Below are positions 23,079 to 40,582 of a stretch of 64,000 bases of DNA, piece by piece. The notes beneath the pieces are model-generated. The model searched no databases. It was not told the DNA's origin and saw only the letters and a program-made list of their open reading frames with translations. Source of the DNA: Piper betle. Lineage: Eukaryota > Streptophyta > Magnoliopsida > Piperales > Piperaceae. The stretch spans positions 1 to 64,000 of the forward strand of contig JAURVB010013593.1 of assembly GCA_033002965.1 (NCBI GenBank). The letters run 5' to 3'. Numbering within the stretch: position 1 is the stretch's first letter; every line of letters begins with the position of its first letter. The translations under genes were made by a program, and so were the position numbers.

Positions 23079-25218
23079 ATGGCCGACTCCTGGACTCTCA
23101 CCCCCGGTCAGATCACAGATGTACGGATCCATTCTATTAGATCCAGACGGTTTTATCAGGTGGTATTTCGACATTCTTGATTTGTTTTTGTTTGTAATAC
23201 CTTTTGGCGAAGGTACATATTATTCTGCGCTTGTGCTATACAATTGTTATTAATGCCCGCCACTGTCGTGGGTTATGTTGGAGGAGGTGCGTCGTCGTGG
23301 GTTTTCAATGTCTAGCAATAAATTGAATGTCTAGTTTTTCGTGGTCAATATACTGTGTTCGGCGTGGTTATTCGATTTTCATTATTCGCATATCGGAAGA
23401 ACTGTGAACATATTTTGCGCTTGGGGATCTAGGCAGAAATTTGTTGTGTGATAGTCTCTGACGGTATAGAAAACTTAATTTATCTTTTATCTCTCTCATT
23501 CGATGTTTCTTCCAAACTTAAGTATCCTTATTTAGACCAGATTTTTTTCTTACAATTTGGTTCGTGTTTGTATCTACTTATTTGAGAGCAAGATTTTTTT
23601 TCCTTCTCTTTTATGTTTCATCTGAAGTAAGCTACAAAATAAAGGACGCTTTGCTAAGAAAGTAATTAAATAAAATCCTAGCAATGATAATATTTCTAAA
23701 TTATGTTAAAAAAACTAAACTATAAATCTTTAGTTTTTCCTGCATCACTATAACAAACTAATTACTATGGGTGAGATTAAACATTTCTTACTTTGGGTTG
23801 CTATGTGCACATTAATTTATCTTGCAATGTGAAATTTGAATTGTCATCTGGCAGCGTGAGAATCTTTTAACTGATCATTGATCTTTTACTGTATTAGTCG
23901 CATCTGTATTTTGTAATGTCAGGAAGAACATCTGGCCACCAAAACCTTTCCATTCATAACAACATGGATCGTAGTTTACAATTTATTTCCCCAACACTTT
24001 ATCAGATACCAGGTGGAAGAAAAAGGAATAAGTGATGCATTTGTATTTTGAAACATTGGTAGGTTGAATGTGGAATTTTTCATTTTTTAGCTCTTTTAAA
24101 CTGGCAGGAATCTTGACCTAAATTTGGTTGAGCTGAGAAAGAAGCTGTTAATGGAGATGATAGATCTGCTTTGCTAGGAGGCCTTAAACCTGCTGCTCCT
24201 AATGTTCATTATTCGTCTGTATCATCACAACTCTTTAGGCTTGTAGATTAAGTATATCAATTTATAAATGTCTTCTTTTAATGTGTTAATTATCATAATC
24301 ACTTATTATTAATTTTTTTGGCTAATTTGATTCTTTCGTCAATAAATAAGTTTTGATTGAGAATCAGGTCACCCTGACACCCATGTATGCTTATATAAGT
24401 AAAAGAACAAATATTGCAGCAATTTTGTTGTCTCTTCCATGTGAATGACTACTTTCTCAGGCTTGAGTTTTTAATTTTATTGGTCTTCTTTTATTTTTGT
24501 GTTGATATACATATTTTTTTAGAATTGAAAAAGTAATCATAAACTATATTCATCGAATGCTCTATGAAAATGAGCATTCAGTGCTACAAATAATCTTTAA
24601 GATTTTAGGTTGAGCTTTTTTTACAATATTATAATCAGAATCTTTTTTTCTATTGCTTCATTTAAGTTTGACAATGAAAAGTTAACATTAACTTTGCCAA
24701 TGTTTTTTCATTGCCGGTCCCCAGCGTAGATAAAGGAGGGTTGGCATCAATAAGGGTATCCGGTGCGTAAAAAAATTTGTCATTTATAATTATATGAATT
24801 TCTAATTTAAAGTTCATACCTCTAATACCCTTTAGGTTTTTATCAGAGTGAGAAAAAAGAGAAGAATGAAAAGCTCAGCATTCTCTAGAAAATCTATGCT
24901 TGAGTAGACATCAGACCAATGATTAGACATCTTGTTTAACTGCTTTTGCTTTCTACGTAGAAGTCCTATATTACTCCTTACTCTTTTCCCATCTTACTAG
25001 ATACCATGAACTCTAGTTTTCGTCAAATCATTTAGATATGACCGTTTCTCCTTGTTTCTTTTCTTTTTCGGATCTGTTTTTGATGCATTTTGATTTTGCT
25101 GCAGGCGATATATAATGCTCTTTGTTTATTCAGTACTGGATATGTTTGGATGACTGGTTTTGAAAGTTCTTGGTACTGCTACATCAGGAAGGATTTCATC
25201 TTTACACGTTTTGCTCAG
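23079..25218 (+). pseudogene. REDUCED WALL ACETYLATION (RWA)-family gene remnant
   Basis: Three collinear, spaced exon remnants match plant RWA proteins (CAS1-like multi-pass Golgi membrane proteins needed for cell-wall polysaccharide O-acetylation). (1) 23079-23118: MADSWTLTPGQIT, matching the family start M..S..TPGQ. (2) 24108-24250, after a cag acceptor: NLDLNLVEL, then one frame change, then GDDRSALLGGLKPAAP. (3) 25105-25218, after gcag and before gtggag: an intact 38-codon exon with YVWMTGFESSWYCYIRKDF and FTRFAQ. In the family this piece is followed by a MMWRLNF-type sequence, which is absent here. Exons between (2) and (3) and everything after (3) are missing. This is a deletion pseudogene; I infer it is not functional. 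Confidence 0.75.
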
Positions 25219-25574
25219 GTGGAGAATGATTTTGAAATTTAAAAATGACTTCATCCTTATTTGTTTTTAAGAGATGATGCGATTGTGACATTTTTGGGAG
25301 ATTTCTTTAACCGATAAGTATATGTATATATCTGTATATAAATTTATATAGAACCTATTAGATATATTTATTTAGATTTAGATAGATGGACCATTATGAG
25401 TGTACCCTATCATATACACAATATCTTTCACGGCCATGGGGGTTTCGTACTCCTCGGGTCCAAGAGGCCTTGCCATGTCTGGTCCAAGAGACCTTCCCAA
25501 CGAATTGAGACGGTGAAAAACTGTTGGTACCAAGTGCAAAACAAAGAGGTGGTAATGCTAATTAAAGAGCCTTT

Positions 25575-25617
25575 GCTTTGCGCATCTTAATGCTCTCCTT
25601 TTGTGCATGCGCAAAGC
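25575..25617. other. Perfect 11-bp hairpin, 21-nt loop
   Basis: GCTTTGCGCAT (25575-25585) and its exact reverse complement ATGCGCAAAGC (25607-25617) flank a pyrimidine-rich loop. It lies within the probable organelle-derived segment, where such stem-loops are common at gene ends. No function can be assigned. Confidence 0.7.
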
Positions 25618-26797
25618 GCATCTCTGGAGCCGCCCTTTTTTTTGTATCTATCTCACATCAATAACTTGACCCCTACCTCTTATAGGGAGTTTTAGATAAG
25701 TTTCCTTTGAAGTGGATAATTTAATGATCTAATTTTTCCTTTCCCAATTGCATTCATTTAATATCCCCTTGGCATCCATGACATCCGAGAGACGTCATTC
25801 GATCGAAGAAGATAATATCATTGAAATAAAAGATGTCATTTCTAGGGAAGTAGCATTCCATCTATAATCCCCATATTTGGGGTCCTTTTTTTTGTTATAA
25901 TACCCCCTTTCCCACGGTATGGGTTACAAATCAATCTACACTCAACAAAATTAATTGAGTGTGGATTTTTCTTCGTAAAGAGGAATCAAATGGATTCAAG
26001 TCGAATTTTTTTAAATGTATCAATATGCTAGACCTATGTTGCGAGTTGTTCGGTCATATTTGTAGATGCTACGTGAACCATTCTTTTTATATCCATATGA
26101 GTTAATCCATGATTTACTTCTTTCTATGGAACCTTACCCTCAGGGGAGCTTTAATCCCCATTGCCTTCTTGAAAGAGAGATGCCCGGCCGCCATCGGGGG
26201 TATCATTATCCTTTTTGTAATGGTAAATCTTGTATGTGTTATAGATAAGGCCCCTCTTTTTTCGAGTGAAGAAATAATCCAATATTGTTCGTTAGATATC
26301 TCAATGGATCAAATCAACCCTTCTTTATTTGTTTCTTTCGATGAATGCTTGAGAGGGGAAAAAAAGGAGAATTTTAGAAATTTTGATTGGCGCTGAATTG
26401 GATGGAGCAAATATTTGTTAGGGAATTGCTCTTAATTTTTTAGAAACGACCAATCGCAATCCTTATGACAATCATCTAATCTAAGATAGAGCGCCGTCTA
26501 ACTGGTGCGATATTCCATTGGCCGCATACCTAAATAGTAGGAGTCAAATGGAAAAGGGACGAGTTCGAAACAAAGTGTTTTTTTTCGTGTCCCATTACTG
26601 CAATTGCTCAAAATACCCTCTTTTAGCTTTTAGGGTTTATTTTGCAGTTAAAGATCCCTCTTACTAACTAAAATAATTCTTGATCTATTCTACTTAAAAA
26701 AACTTTTGGTTTTAAAGAAAAAAGACAAAAAAGGAAACAATTTTGCGGAAAGTCAAGGAAGTTGTGACCATGGGAGCTGGCAAGCAAAGCACCTGGT

Positions 26798-26875
26798 GAA
26801 TGGTGGCTGTAAGTAGAACAGTCCTAAGGTAGAGAAATTCTTTATCGGGTAAGTTCCGATCTGCATGAAAGCCGT
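26798..26875 (+). pseudogene. 23S (LSU) rRNA domain V fragment, decayed
   Basis: The words GAATGGTGGCTGTAA, CAGTCCTAAGGTAG, GAAATTC, TCGGGTAAGTTCCGA and TGCATGAAAGCCGTA follow in the order and spacing of the universally conserved domain V region of bacterial-type 23S rRNA. Most differences are C-to-T or G-to-A changes relative to the plastid consensus (for example GACCTGCACG seen as GATCTGCATG), as expected for methylated nuclear copies of plastid DNA. Only about 80 bases are recognisable. Confidence 0.75.
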
Positions 26876-27015
26876 ATGCTTTGGAAAAAACTTATATGGT
26901 TTAGGAAAGAAGTAAGAAAGAATTACAAGAAAGCCGTATGTTAGAAGTACACAACCTTGCTCCACTTTATTTAGTTGGGACTCAATTATCAGTCCGGCTA
27001 TTTTGGCTAGGGACA

Positions 27016-28200
27016 ATTTTATTTAAAGTGAAAAATCTAGAACATACATTTATTATTTTTATTTTAAAATGAATAATTAATAATAATTTTTGGGAGAAAT
27101 TTTTATTATGAGAGAGGAAAAAATTTTTAGACTACCCAACATTAGTAAATTCTGATATAATTATTAAAAAAATATATTATGAATTATTTTAATACCCTTA
27201 AATGGGCCCAATCTTGTTGGCCGCCCTTTGCTAGAGCCTAGCTTAGCCGGTGGCGGCCAAATTATTTTTAATAAAAAAGAGAAAATTCTAAATTTGGGTG
27301 GCCTACTCCTAGCCGACCACAACTAGAACTGGCGGAAGCTGATGGATCCAACCCCTTGCATCTAGATCCAGTTGCCTAAGCTTTAACCAGCCCATGCCAC
27401 CTCTCTTAGAGTTTGGCGGTGGCCATGTAATTCTTTTTTAAAAAAATTATTTTTTAATAAGAGGTAATTTTACCATTACAATGAAATTTTTCTTTTTTGA
27501 TAATCATATCTAATTTTTTCACTCTGCGAGAAAATGAAAAAAAATTCTTCTTTTCTGATAACAAACTCTTTTTGGAATTAATTTTATATATTATTTATAA
27601 ATTTTAAATGTGCTGCGTGGTGTATATAATAACCTCAACCATGCCTTTAGATCATCTTTAGGCTTGCTCATTGGTCGTTTATTTTTTTTGTTTGAAAACA
27701 CATCAATCATTAAACTTGAATAGGGATGATTAATTTTGATTTTGATCGATGTTCGACTGAATTTCCTTTGAATTAAAGTACGACTTGAATTAAGTGACTG
27801 TGGGCACAAGCACCTTGGTTCGGCTTGATGCAACTCGAAGTTCGATATTTTATTTTAGATTTAATATTTTACATAATTTATGAAACTATTTAAATAAAAT
27901 ATAAAAGAATAATTAATTTCAGGATAGTTTTATATAATAATATGCAAATATATTTTATAACAAACTATTTAGCTTTATAATTGAATAAAATTTGAATTAT
28001 TTAAATTTTTATAATTAATTTTTCATGTATTCGCCTTTAAACCAGACTAAAACTCGACTAGTCTTGAAGATAGTTTAAGGCTCACCCGACTTGTTCTTAA
28101 GCACCCGTAGACTTGGAAACTTGAACAACGGAGGGACGTGAAATTGTTTTGGCCATGAAGCAAGAAGCTGATGTGGGATATGGGAGAAGGCACTAGGCTT
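27016..28200. other. Intergenic AT-rich DNA, no gene seen
   Basis: It holds a short GC-richer patch at 27190-27420 with gccggtggcggcc-like words and a stretch (27720-28100) rich in cgactcga/ttcgactg words, as seen in small hAT-like elements elsewhere in the window. There is no reading frame with a recognisable product. Confidence 0.5.
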
Positions 28201-28209
28201 TATGTTCTG

Positions 28210-29935
28210 ATCATCTGGGCCTTCACCAACGCAAACCTTCCACCCGCAACCTCTTTGCCGTTGGTGATCATGGTGCCATCTCCGTCCATTGGGCTCGCTT
28301 GGTCTTTGACTGCATCCAGAACCCCTCCACCTTCATCTTCAACACCCTGATTAAAGTCTCGTGAAATGCTGTGATATCCTTATAATTGCAAAAATTAAAA
28401 TCAGATGTTAAATTAGATTGGGATGGAGTCATTGAATCAGACCAATTCATTAAAAATCGGACACTAACTAGTCCACTTAAATCGGTCAAAATCGGTGAAT
28501 TATTAATTATAAAATATGTCATTTTGATCTAATGGTATATATTATATTTTATAATATTTTTTTACATTTTTTGGATTTTTTAAAAATTATTTAAAATTAA
28601 TTATTATTTTTGACATGTGAGAGTCGAGTTAACTTTTAATTATGAGAATACAACTGAATATTTTTTTCCCTTATTCTTTTTCCTCTACGTGCCCCTCCTT
28701 CACCCCCACCGACGTCGCCACCTAATCTGCCCCGCCCAACCTCCCACCACCTGTCCTGCCCATCGCCACCACCCTAAGCCCAATCTGCCTCCCACGCTAC
28801 CTGCCACGCTGAGTCCACCTACTGTCCCCCCCCCATGCGCCCCTGCCCTGCTGTGCCCATGACACCTGCCACCCCTTTCTTGCCAACCCCCTCGTCCTCG
28901 TTGGTCTCGCCTTTCTCCTGTGCACCCTGCCCTGTTCCCCATTGTCCTTGCCCCAACCCTGACTACCCTCGCTGCTTGCCCTCACCCCCATCCCCGCCAC
29001 TGTTTGGCCAATTTCCATACTTTTGTGGATTAGAGTCCTTCCGATTCGATTTAAATCAACCATACTCCCGCTGTGTCAGCAACGGCCGGTTCATGGAGGC
29101 GCTGAGATTGTTCCAGGATATGCAGATGGAAAGGGTGGAGTCCAACGATTCGGTCCTTGTGAGTGTCATTTCTGCTTCGCCCAACTTTGGTTTCCTCGAT
29201 ACCAGCCGGTGGGTGCATTCCTACATACGCAACAAGAAGAAGAACGAGAATATGGAATGCCGAGCTAGGACGGCGTTGATAGACATGTACTGCAAGTGCG
29301 GGAGCGTGGGCGAGGGGCTTCGCGTCTTCTCCGACGCCAAAGAGAATGCGCAGCCGGCCGAATGGACGGCTATGATATCCAGGTTGGCCATGCATGGAGA
29401 GAGCGAGGGAGCAATCCAACTGTTCGACGAAATGACGCAGTTGGGAACCAAGCCCAACGCCGTCATCTTCGCCGAGCTCCTATCCGCATGCTTCCTTGGC
29501 GGTCTGGTTGGAGACGGCCTCCGGTACTTCCTACGGATGGAGGCCGACTTCGGGATCAAGCCCACGGTGCAGCATGTGGGCTGCGTTGTCGACCTTTTGG
29601 GACGAGCCGGACTGATCGACGTCGCCATGGCGTTCATGGATGGGTACCGGGTGAAGTCCAACGCCGCCATGTGGGTGCCTTACTTACCGCTTGTAGAGTC
29701 CACAAGAACGTAGAGGTGGAAGTAATGGCGGCGGAGATGCTGCTAAGGGAGGGCCGTGGAATGGGGAGTTTACATGACGCTTTTGAGCTTGTATGGCGAG
29801 GCGAGGCGAGGAGGTGGGGGGAGGTGGAGAGGCTGAAGAAGGAGATGAAGGAGGCCGGGTTGTCGGAAGAGCCCTGGTTGTAGCATGATTGAGGTGAACG
29901 GGAGTTGCCATGAATTTGTATCCGGTGATTCCTCG
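28210..29935 (+). pseudogene. Pentatricopeptide-repeat (PPR, E/E+ class) pseudogene split by an insertion
   Basis: Organelle RNA-processing family. The 5' piece (about 28210-28366) reads AISVHWARLVFDCIQNPSTF and FNTLIKVS before a stop. The 3' piece (about 29060-29935) reads GRFMEALRLFQDMQ, ARTALIDMYCKCGSVGEGL, WTAMISRLAMHGESEGAIQL, GTKPNAVIFAELLSAC and VVDLLGRAGLIDVAMAFMD, typical P-L-S motifs without introns. After NAAMW (about 29672) the family continuation ALLTACRVHKNVEVEV is in another frame (one base lost near 29680). A second frame change near 29882 is needed to read CSMIEVNGSCHEFV, the E+ tail. About 670 bases of GC-rich and AT-rich foreign DNA separate the two pieces, and several motifs between them are missing. 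Confidence 0.85.
28400..29040 (-). mobile_element. hAT-like module inserted in the PPR pseudogene
   Basis: This carries, in opposite orientation, the module of the 21.3-22.0 kb element. Bases 28560-28680 match the reverse complement of about 21715-21830 (words GAGTC, TTTTAATTATGAGAATAC, ACTGAATATT). A pyrimidine-rich block like the complement of 21500-21700 follows. Gattc/aatcgg words occur at both ends (28420-28500 and 29035-29060). The exact termini and target duplication are not clear; the insertion is inferred from the interrupted PPR sequence. Confidence 0.6.
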
Positions 29936-30401
29936 TGCCCATTGGCATGGGAGGTTTGTTCGACGATTCTTGCGAATAAACTAATCGACTTCAACGATTC
30001 TTTGCAAATTGACGCATGTAATTGATGCCTTGAACTGCAGACACTGGAGTAGAAAAATTTGTGACTTTAACATTGCGGACGACAATGCATGAATAATGTC
30101 CGTCATATATGCGATTTCATACTGAACTACAACAAGACGTATACCTGTACCTATAAAGACATGTTCTTGGTATCGCCAAAAAACTCTGACAATTGTTAGA
30201 AATTGTGAATTGATAGCAATTAAAAGTAATTATTATTATTATATACTCAAGTCCCGGAAAGGTGGTCCCTTATCTCTCACAATACCGAAGTTCCCACTGC
30301 TTTTGACAGAAAACTTTCTTTTTATCTTGGTAAATAAGAGAAGGAGATTGCGTGGTGAACATAATCCGACTACTGGACTAAATCCTCGGAGCAGATCGGC
30401 T

Positions 30402-35644
<5,243 letters not shown>

Positions 35645-35898
35645 TGCCGATCTGGAACCTATCAAAATCCCAATTCAGATCACATAAACATTAAAAATTA
35701 AGGAAAAGAGAATGAGAGAGACGTAGAAATTTAGGGGGAGTTGGGCAAATCCGGCGATGAGGGGATTTCAAAGGATTCGATGGTAGATGACAATTGGGAG
35801 GTTTTGGATTTAGAAAACTGGTCGCTGGCTTTTCGTCGCTAATAGAGACCACATCTTCATAATTCGGGCCCCAAACCCCCCCTGCGACGGACACTAAG

Positions 35899-36006
35899 TA
35901 ATCTGTCCATTTAGGTTCATAACCGAAAAAGCAACTTTTGAGTATTTTGACGTAATCTGCCCATTTTGGTTCATAACCGAAAAAGCAACTTTTGAGTATT
36001 TTTGAC
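35899..36006. repeat. Tandem duplication, 54-bp unit, upstream of galactokinase
   Basis: Copy 1 (35899-35952) and copy 2 (35953-36006) share TAATCTG.CCATTT.GGTTC, ATAACCGAAAAAGCAACTTT and GAGTATTTT, and differ at about three positions. They lie 255-360 bases upstream of the galactokinase start codon, in its presumed promoter. Confidence 0.9.
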
Positions 36007-36416
36007 GTTTAGTTCAACTCCATTCAATTGGGAACTCACTTATTTAAACTTTGACTTAAATTTGAATCTTATAAATTGAATTTGAGTAAAGTAATATTCA
36101 ATTCGACTTCACTCGGTAATAATTTAAAATCGACTCTTAGTTCAACTCAAACCCGACTCGATAAAATAATTTTATAATATATATAATATCACTTGTATAC
36201 TCAAAATACATATAAAATCATAGATAAATATTATTATTAACTCCAAACTAAACGATGGTCGTGGTGGAGGTATTTTATTTTTTATTTTTTATTTTTTTAT
36301 CAAATTTAGGTCGTCCTTGTAATTGAACGATTAAAATTAAAATTTGAGAAAGAAACATTATTTGACGCGTCTAAGGTGGTATATATATATACTAATAAGT
36401 TTAATTGTAACTAGTG

Positions 36417-36468
<52 letters not shown>

Positions 36469-39400
36469 GGTAGTGAGATAATTTAGATGGTGAGGTTGTA
36501 AGTTCAATCAACGCTAATATCAGTTTTAAGTGAGATTCTTTTAACTTTTAATCGAGCTAGTTTCGAGCTTAGGAATGAGCTGATTTCGAGTTCATCAAAA
36601 TTAAATAGTATAAGTATATTCAAACATGAGTCAAACACGAACACCATAAAAATATTCAAATCAATTTTGAATATATATATTGAAAATTCGTTCGACCTAA
36701 GCCGAGTTAGAATAAACTTCGAATTAGTTGATTTGAGTTTGAGCATAAGTTAAATTCGGCTCACTTGCTCGTTTAACACCCCTTAATCCATTCACCTTTG
36801 AGAAAATAAAATTAATACCCCATTCACGATTTTGGTTTGACGTATACCTCGAGCGTTTACCGTTTTGTATAATAACAAAATACTCACCAGCCTATCTTCA
36901 ACTGTTTCTTATTAACTATTACACGAATACACTGTATGTATCGTATTGATGGAAACATGACAATTCACTAAATCCAGATGATGGTTTTAGAAGAAAATAA
37001 AAAGAAAAAATGATTGTTGATTCTGAACCCGTCTTGATATGAAAAAATTGTTGATTGTGTAGAGAAATTTTTTTATAAAAGATATCTAAGATGCTAAAAC
37101 AGTTAATAGAAAATAAACACGCCATATTCATATTCAAATGATTCTAGAGTATTTGTATAATTGTATTTAAATATCCTAGTGTACAACTACTCAAAAAAAG
37201 GTACCACGTTCACATAATAGTTGTCAATATTATACATATTTAGTTTCGGTAGATGAAAAATTTAGCCATCGGAGGCAAATTTCGGGTGCACATGCAAAAT
37301 AATAATAATATACATATAAATTTTATGTCTAACGAGAGCCGTGGGGCACGACGGCTTGGACGCAATTTCATTCAGCATACTTATCTGACACGCTAAATGG
37401 GCCCCTCTGGTATGAAATCACCTTGACATCATTATTAGTAGCTTATAAGTTGTGTATATGTTTAACAATTAACACATAGAAGACCACCAGAGCTTTAGTA
37501 AGTTGGTGGATATTTGAGAAAGTTTGAAAGAGGGTTGGGAATTGAGATGGGCGTGGGAAGAAAGCGGAAAGCAGGAAAAGGAAGAAGAGAAAAACATCTG
37601 CATTGTCTTCGCCGGCCCCGTTATATTTAATTAATAAACGTTAATAAAGTAGATCTTGAACTACTATTATCACGTGAGCATGCATATTGCATGCTACTTG
37701 TTTGACTTATTGCAAGCGTGGGATTATTTTGTCCACGCAAACTTATGGATCAATTCCCTTATGTCAGAAAATCCTGTAGCAACTTGCACTTGGCATTTAC
37801 CAACCATTGTATTGAAATATTGTATAGGACCCGGCTCTTTGTGCCTCGTTCAATTGCTTACCTTGGCAGTTTGCTTGTCTATATATCTAATCTGCCTGAC
37901 CAGACATCAATCCATTCAATCACATGACCTGTAATTCCGGCCATGTGGTGGAGTTAGCACCCTCCAAATTAACCATAAAATTTTATAAGATAATGGTAAG
38001 TGACTCGTCTGACTGAGTAATCTACCCTTTAAACCAACTTACAACTTAAATTTTTTATATACATAGACGGCGAGGACAAGTTTATTCATCTATAAAGACT
38101 TATAATTTTAATTAATAGGGTATTTAGTTGCAATAAAAAGTTTGTATAAAATTTTCACAATTTTTTGTCTAGGGTCTCTTTGCTTGTTTTAAAATTACAC
38201 AAAAGAATTGTAAAATTTTGATTTCACAACTTTTTTGTTTAGATGTCTTAAAATTTAGTTAAAAGATATTTTAATTTTAGTTAAAAAAATTTATATAAAA
38301 ATGTTACAAAAAATATTTTTTATGAAAAATTTTAAAAAATTAAAGAAAATTTTAAGAGGCACATGTATGTCTATAAGAAAAAAATATTTTATTTTCATTT
38401 TATTTTTCTACTATCCAAATATAAAAAAAATTTATAAAAATTTCAAATTATTTCATCTCATTGTATTTCTATTTCATATAAATTTTTTTATTTATAATAT
38501 TTTCATGTCAACCAAACCACCCTTAGTTTTAATATTTTTAAGAAAATGACAAATCTTTAATACTTCACAATTTACAGTTACTTAAGGAGTTTCTTTTGAA
38601 CTTTGAGTATTTGAAAAATAAAATGAAATCAACTTCTCTTTTAATTCATATAATATTATGTGAAAAAGGGCTCTACCACGTAATTTATATTTTGTCAACC
38701 AACAAACACTATTTTTATCCGTCACCATATTTAACATTTTTTAATAAAAAGGCACAAAATAATACGACTAAATAATCCTTCGCTGCTACATTTTATGCGG
38801 CAATTTTTCGCCCAAAATCAGCGCTTGCCTCTTTGTATTGAGGGGGCTTAATCTATCTAATAACTGCTATGCAATCAAATTCACACCCATTTCGTGACTG
38901 CATGAAGCGTGCGAAAACCTTGAGCCCATTGAATGATCATTGGTCAGTCTGACAAGCACATCGCTTCTTCGGCAAGCGAGTTGCTTAATGGCATCCCCGT
39001 TTAAGAGTTGGCCGTTGTAAAAAATCACAATTATATATATTTTAAAAGAACTCTATAAACATATATCACAACGTTAATTTTTCATTTAACGGTGAAAATT
39101 GAGGAATTATGAATAGTTTTATCAATAATATAATACTTTAAATCCGGTTCACTAGCGAATTGAACCGGAATATTATAGGTGATTAAATCAGTTAACCAAC
39201 ATCTAACCCAAATGAATCACTCTCCATGTCTTAAGTTAAAAAATGATTATTGTTATACATGTATAAGATGAAAGAAATCATAAAAAGATACTATGTGAAT
39301 AATATGATAATAATCATAGTCTTAACTAAACATTTCAATTACGATAAAATCGATAACATTTCTAAAATAAAATATATAGAATTTACTTCAAAAGTATAAT

Positions 39401-40190
39401 GAAGAGCCAGCCTGTCAAAAATTACACTATATAAATATATCACAAAGCCATCCAAATTCCTTATTTCATACCACATTAAAGTGATATCAACAAAATTATT
39501 TCACATTACTTGGCTCTTGACCCATCACAATTATCATATTTATAAATTCATATTCATAAATTGGGTCTTAACTCTTTCCGCCGATCTCATTTATCACATT
39601 AGTCATAACATTCTCAACAATTTTAAGTCATTTTAATACAATATAATATATGACATCATAATATATAATAACCAAAATTGTATATAAGATCAAACACATT
39701 TCACATTAGGTTTATGTGTGCACATAGCAGTAAATTCTCCTTTGTTCAGATTGGCATATTAGACTCCTAATTATCACTTAGATATATAATAAAAACCATC
39801 AATAACGAGTGTTATTAGTTCAGAATTAACTATAATAATCTGGCAAATAAGAGCCGACTCTCATTTTAAAAGAAACTAATATATATATATCTCTCTTTTG
39901 TTAAACTCTCATAGGGGCAGCTACTAAGGAGCGATCGGGCTATAGACCCAACAACATCTTGAATTGACTGGTCTGCTAATGTCTATCTCGACATTTTCTC
40001 ATGTTTCTTTTGCCCTTTAAGACTACTAATATATCCTAAACCCTCTTATTTCCTCTATATATTTCCTATCATGTGTATGAAGGTTGAATATTCTTATGGA
40101 ATCACCTTTAGTTCCAGATGTACACTGTACTAAATAATACTTGTAAACCTCCACATTTCTTGAGGTGTGAGGAAACTCAAAATATTGAGT
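36007..40190. other. Intergenic AT-rich DNA, no gene seen
   Basis: This is upstream of galactokinase. It contains an (AAT)n array at 36424-36468 and a stretch at 36480-36780 rich in gagct/cgag and gttcgac words typical of small decayed DNA transposons. A very AT-rich block lies at 38100-38560. Short open frames have no recognisable content. Confidence 0.5.
36424..36468. repeat. (AAT)15 microsatellite
   Basis: Uninterrupted AAT repeat of about 45 bases. Confidence 0.95.
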
Positions 40191-40582
40191 TGTTGATTCA
40201 ACCGGAAATTGACGACGACCGTGGCAGCCGTGGCTACTACATACGATTGCCGAGGGTGGCGGCCATGGCTGGAATTCGGCCAGCAAGGGAAGGACTAGGG
40301 ACTAGGTAGGGTCCACGTGGTATGGTCTGGGGTTACTGGCCAGAGATTAACTGGCGGCGATAGCGAATTGCCACTGTTGACGGCGGATAAAGAAGTCGAC
40401 TAGGGCATGTCAGGAAGGGCTCAACTAAGGGGAAAAATGGGAAAGGAGAGTGGTGGGGTCTAATCGGTCAGAGGGAGGAATCCTCGCCAGAATCCTAGCT
40501 GGCAGCGCAAAAGCACGGCGGCGGCGGCGGCGACTCCAGCAGAACCTGGTAGGGTTGGCGGCTCTGCCCTAGCTTGGTCGAC

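Larger units (their letters stand above)
25390..27015 (+). other. Probable organelle-derived insertion (plastid-like)
   Basis: A stretch with composition and wording unlike its neighbours (homogeneous AT-rich text with short GC-rich words, several near-continuous open frames). Its only firmly identified part is the large-subunit rRNA fragment at 26798-26875. A frame at 26109-26396 encodes a hydrophobic segment (GGIIILFVMVNLVCVID) and ends with FRNFDWR; it looks like a membrane protein remnant, but I do not recognise it. The segment begins soon after the last RWA exon remnant. The limits are approximate and the origin of the non-rRNA part is inference. Confidence 0.4.

Noticed and set aside
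29296..29883. 195-codon plus-strand frame over the PPR remnant
   Set aside because: Its first half is a shadow frame. Only the last part (ALLTACRVHKNVEV onward) is real PPR sequence, reached through a frame loss, and it is included in the pseudogene call.
38301..38549. 82-codon Phe/Ile/Lys-rich open frame
   Set aside because: It is an artefact of an extremely AT-rich stretch.
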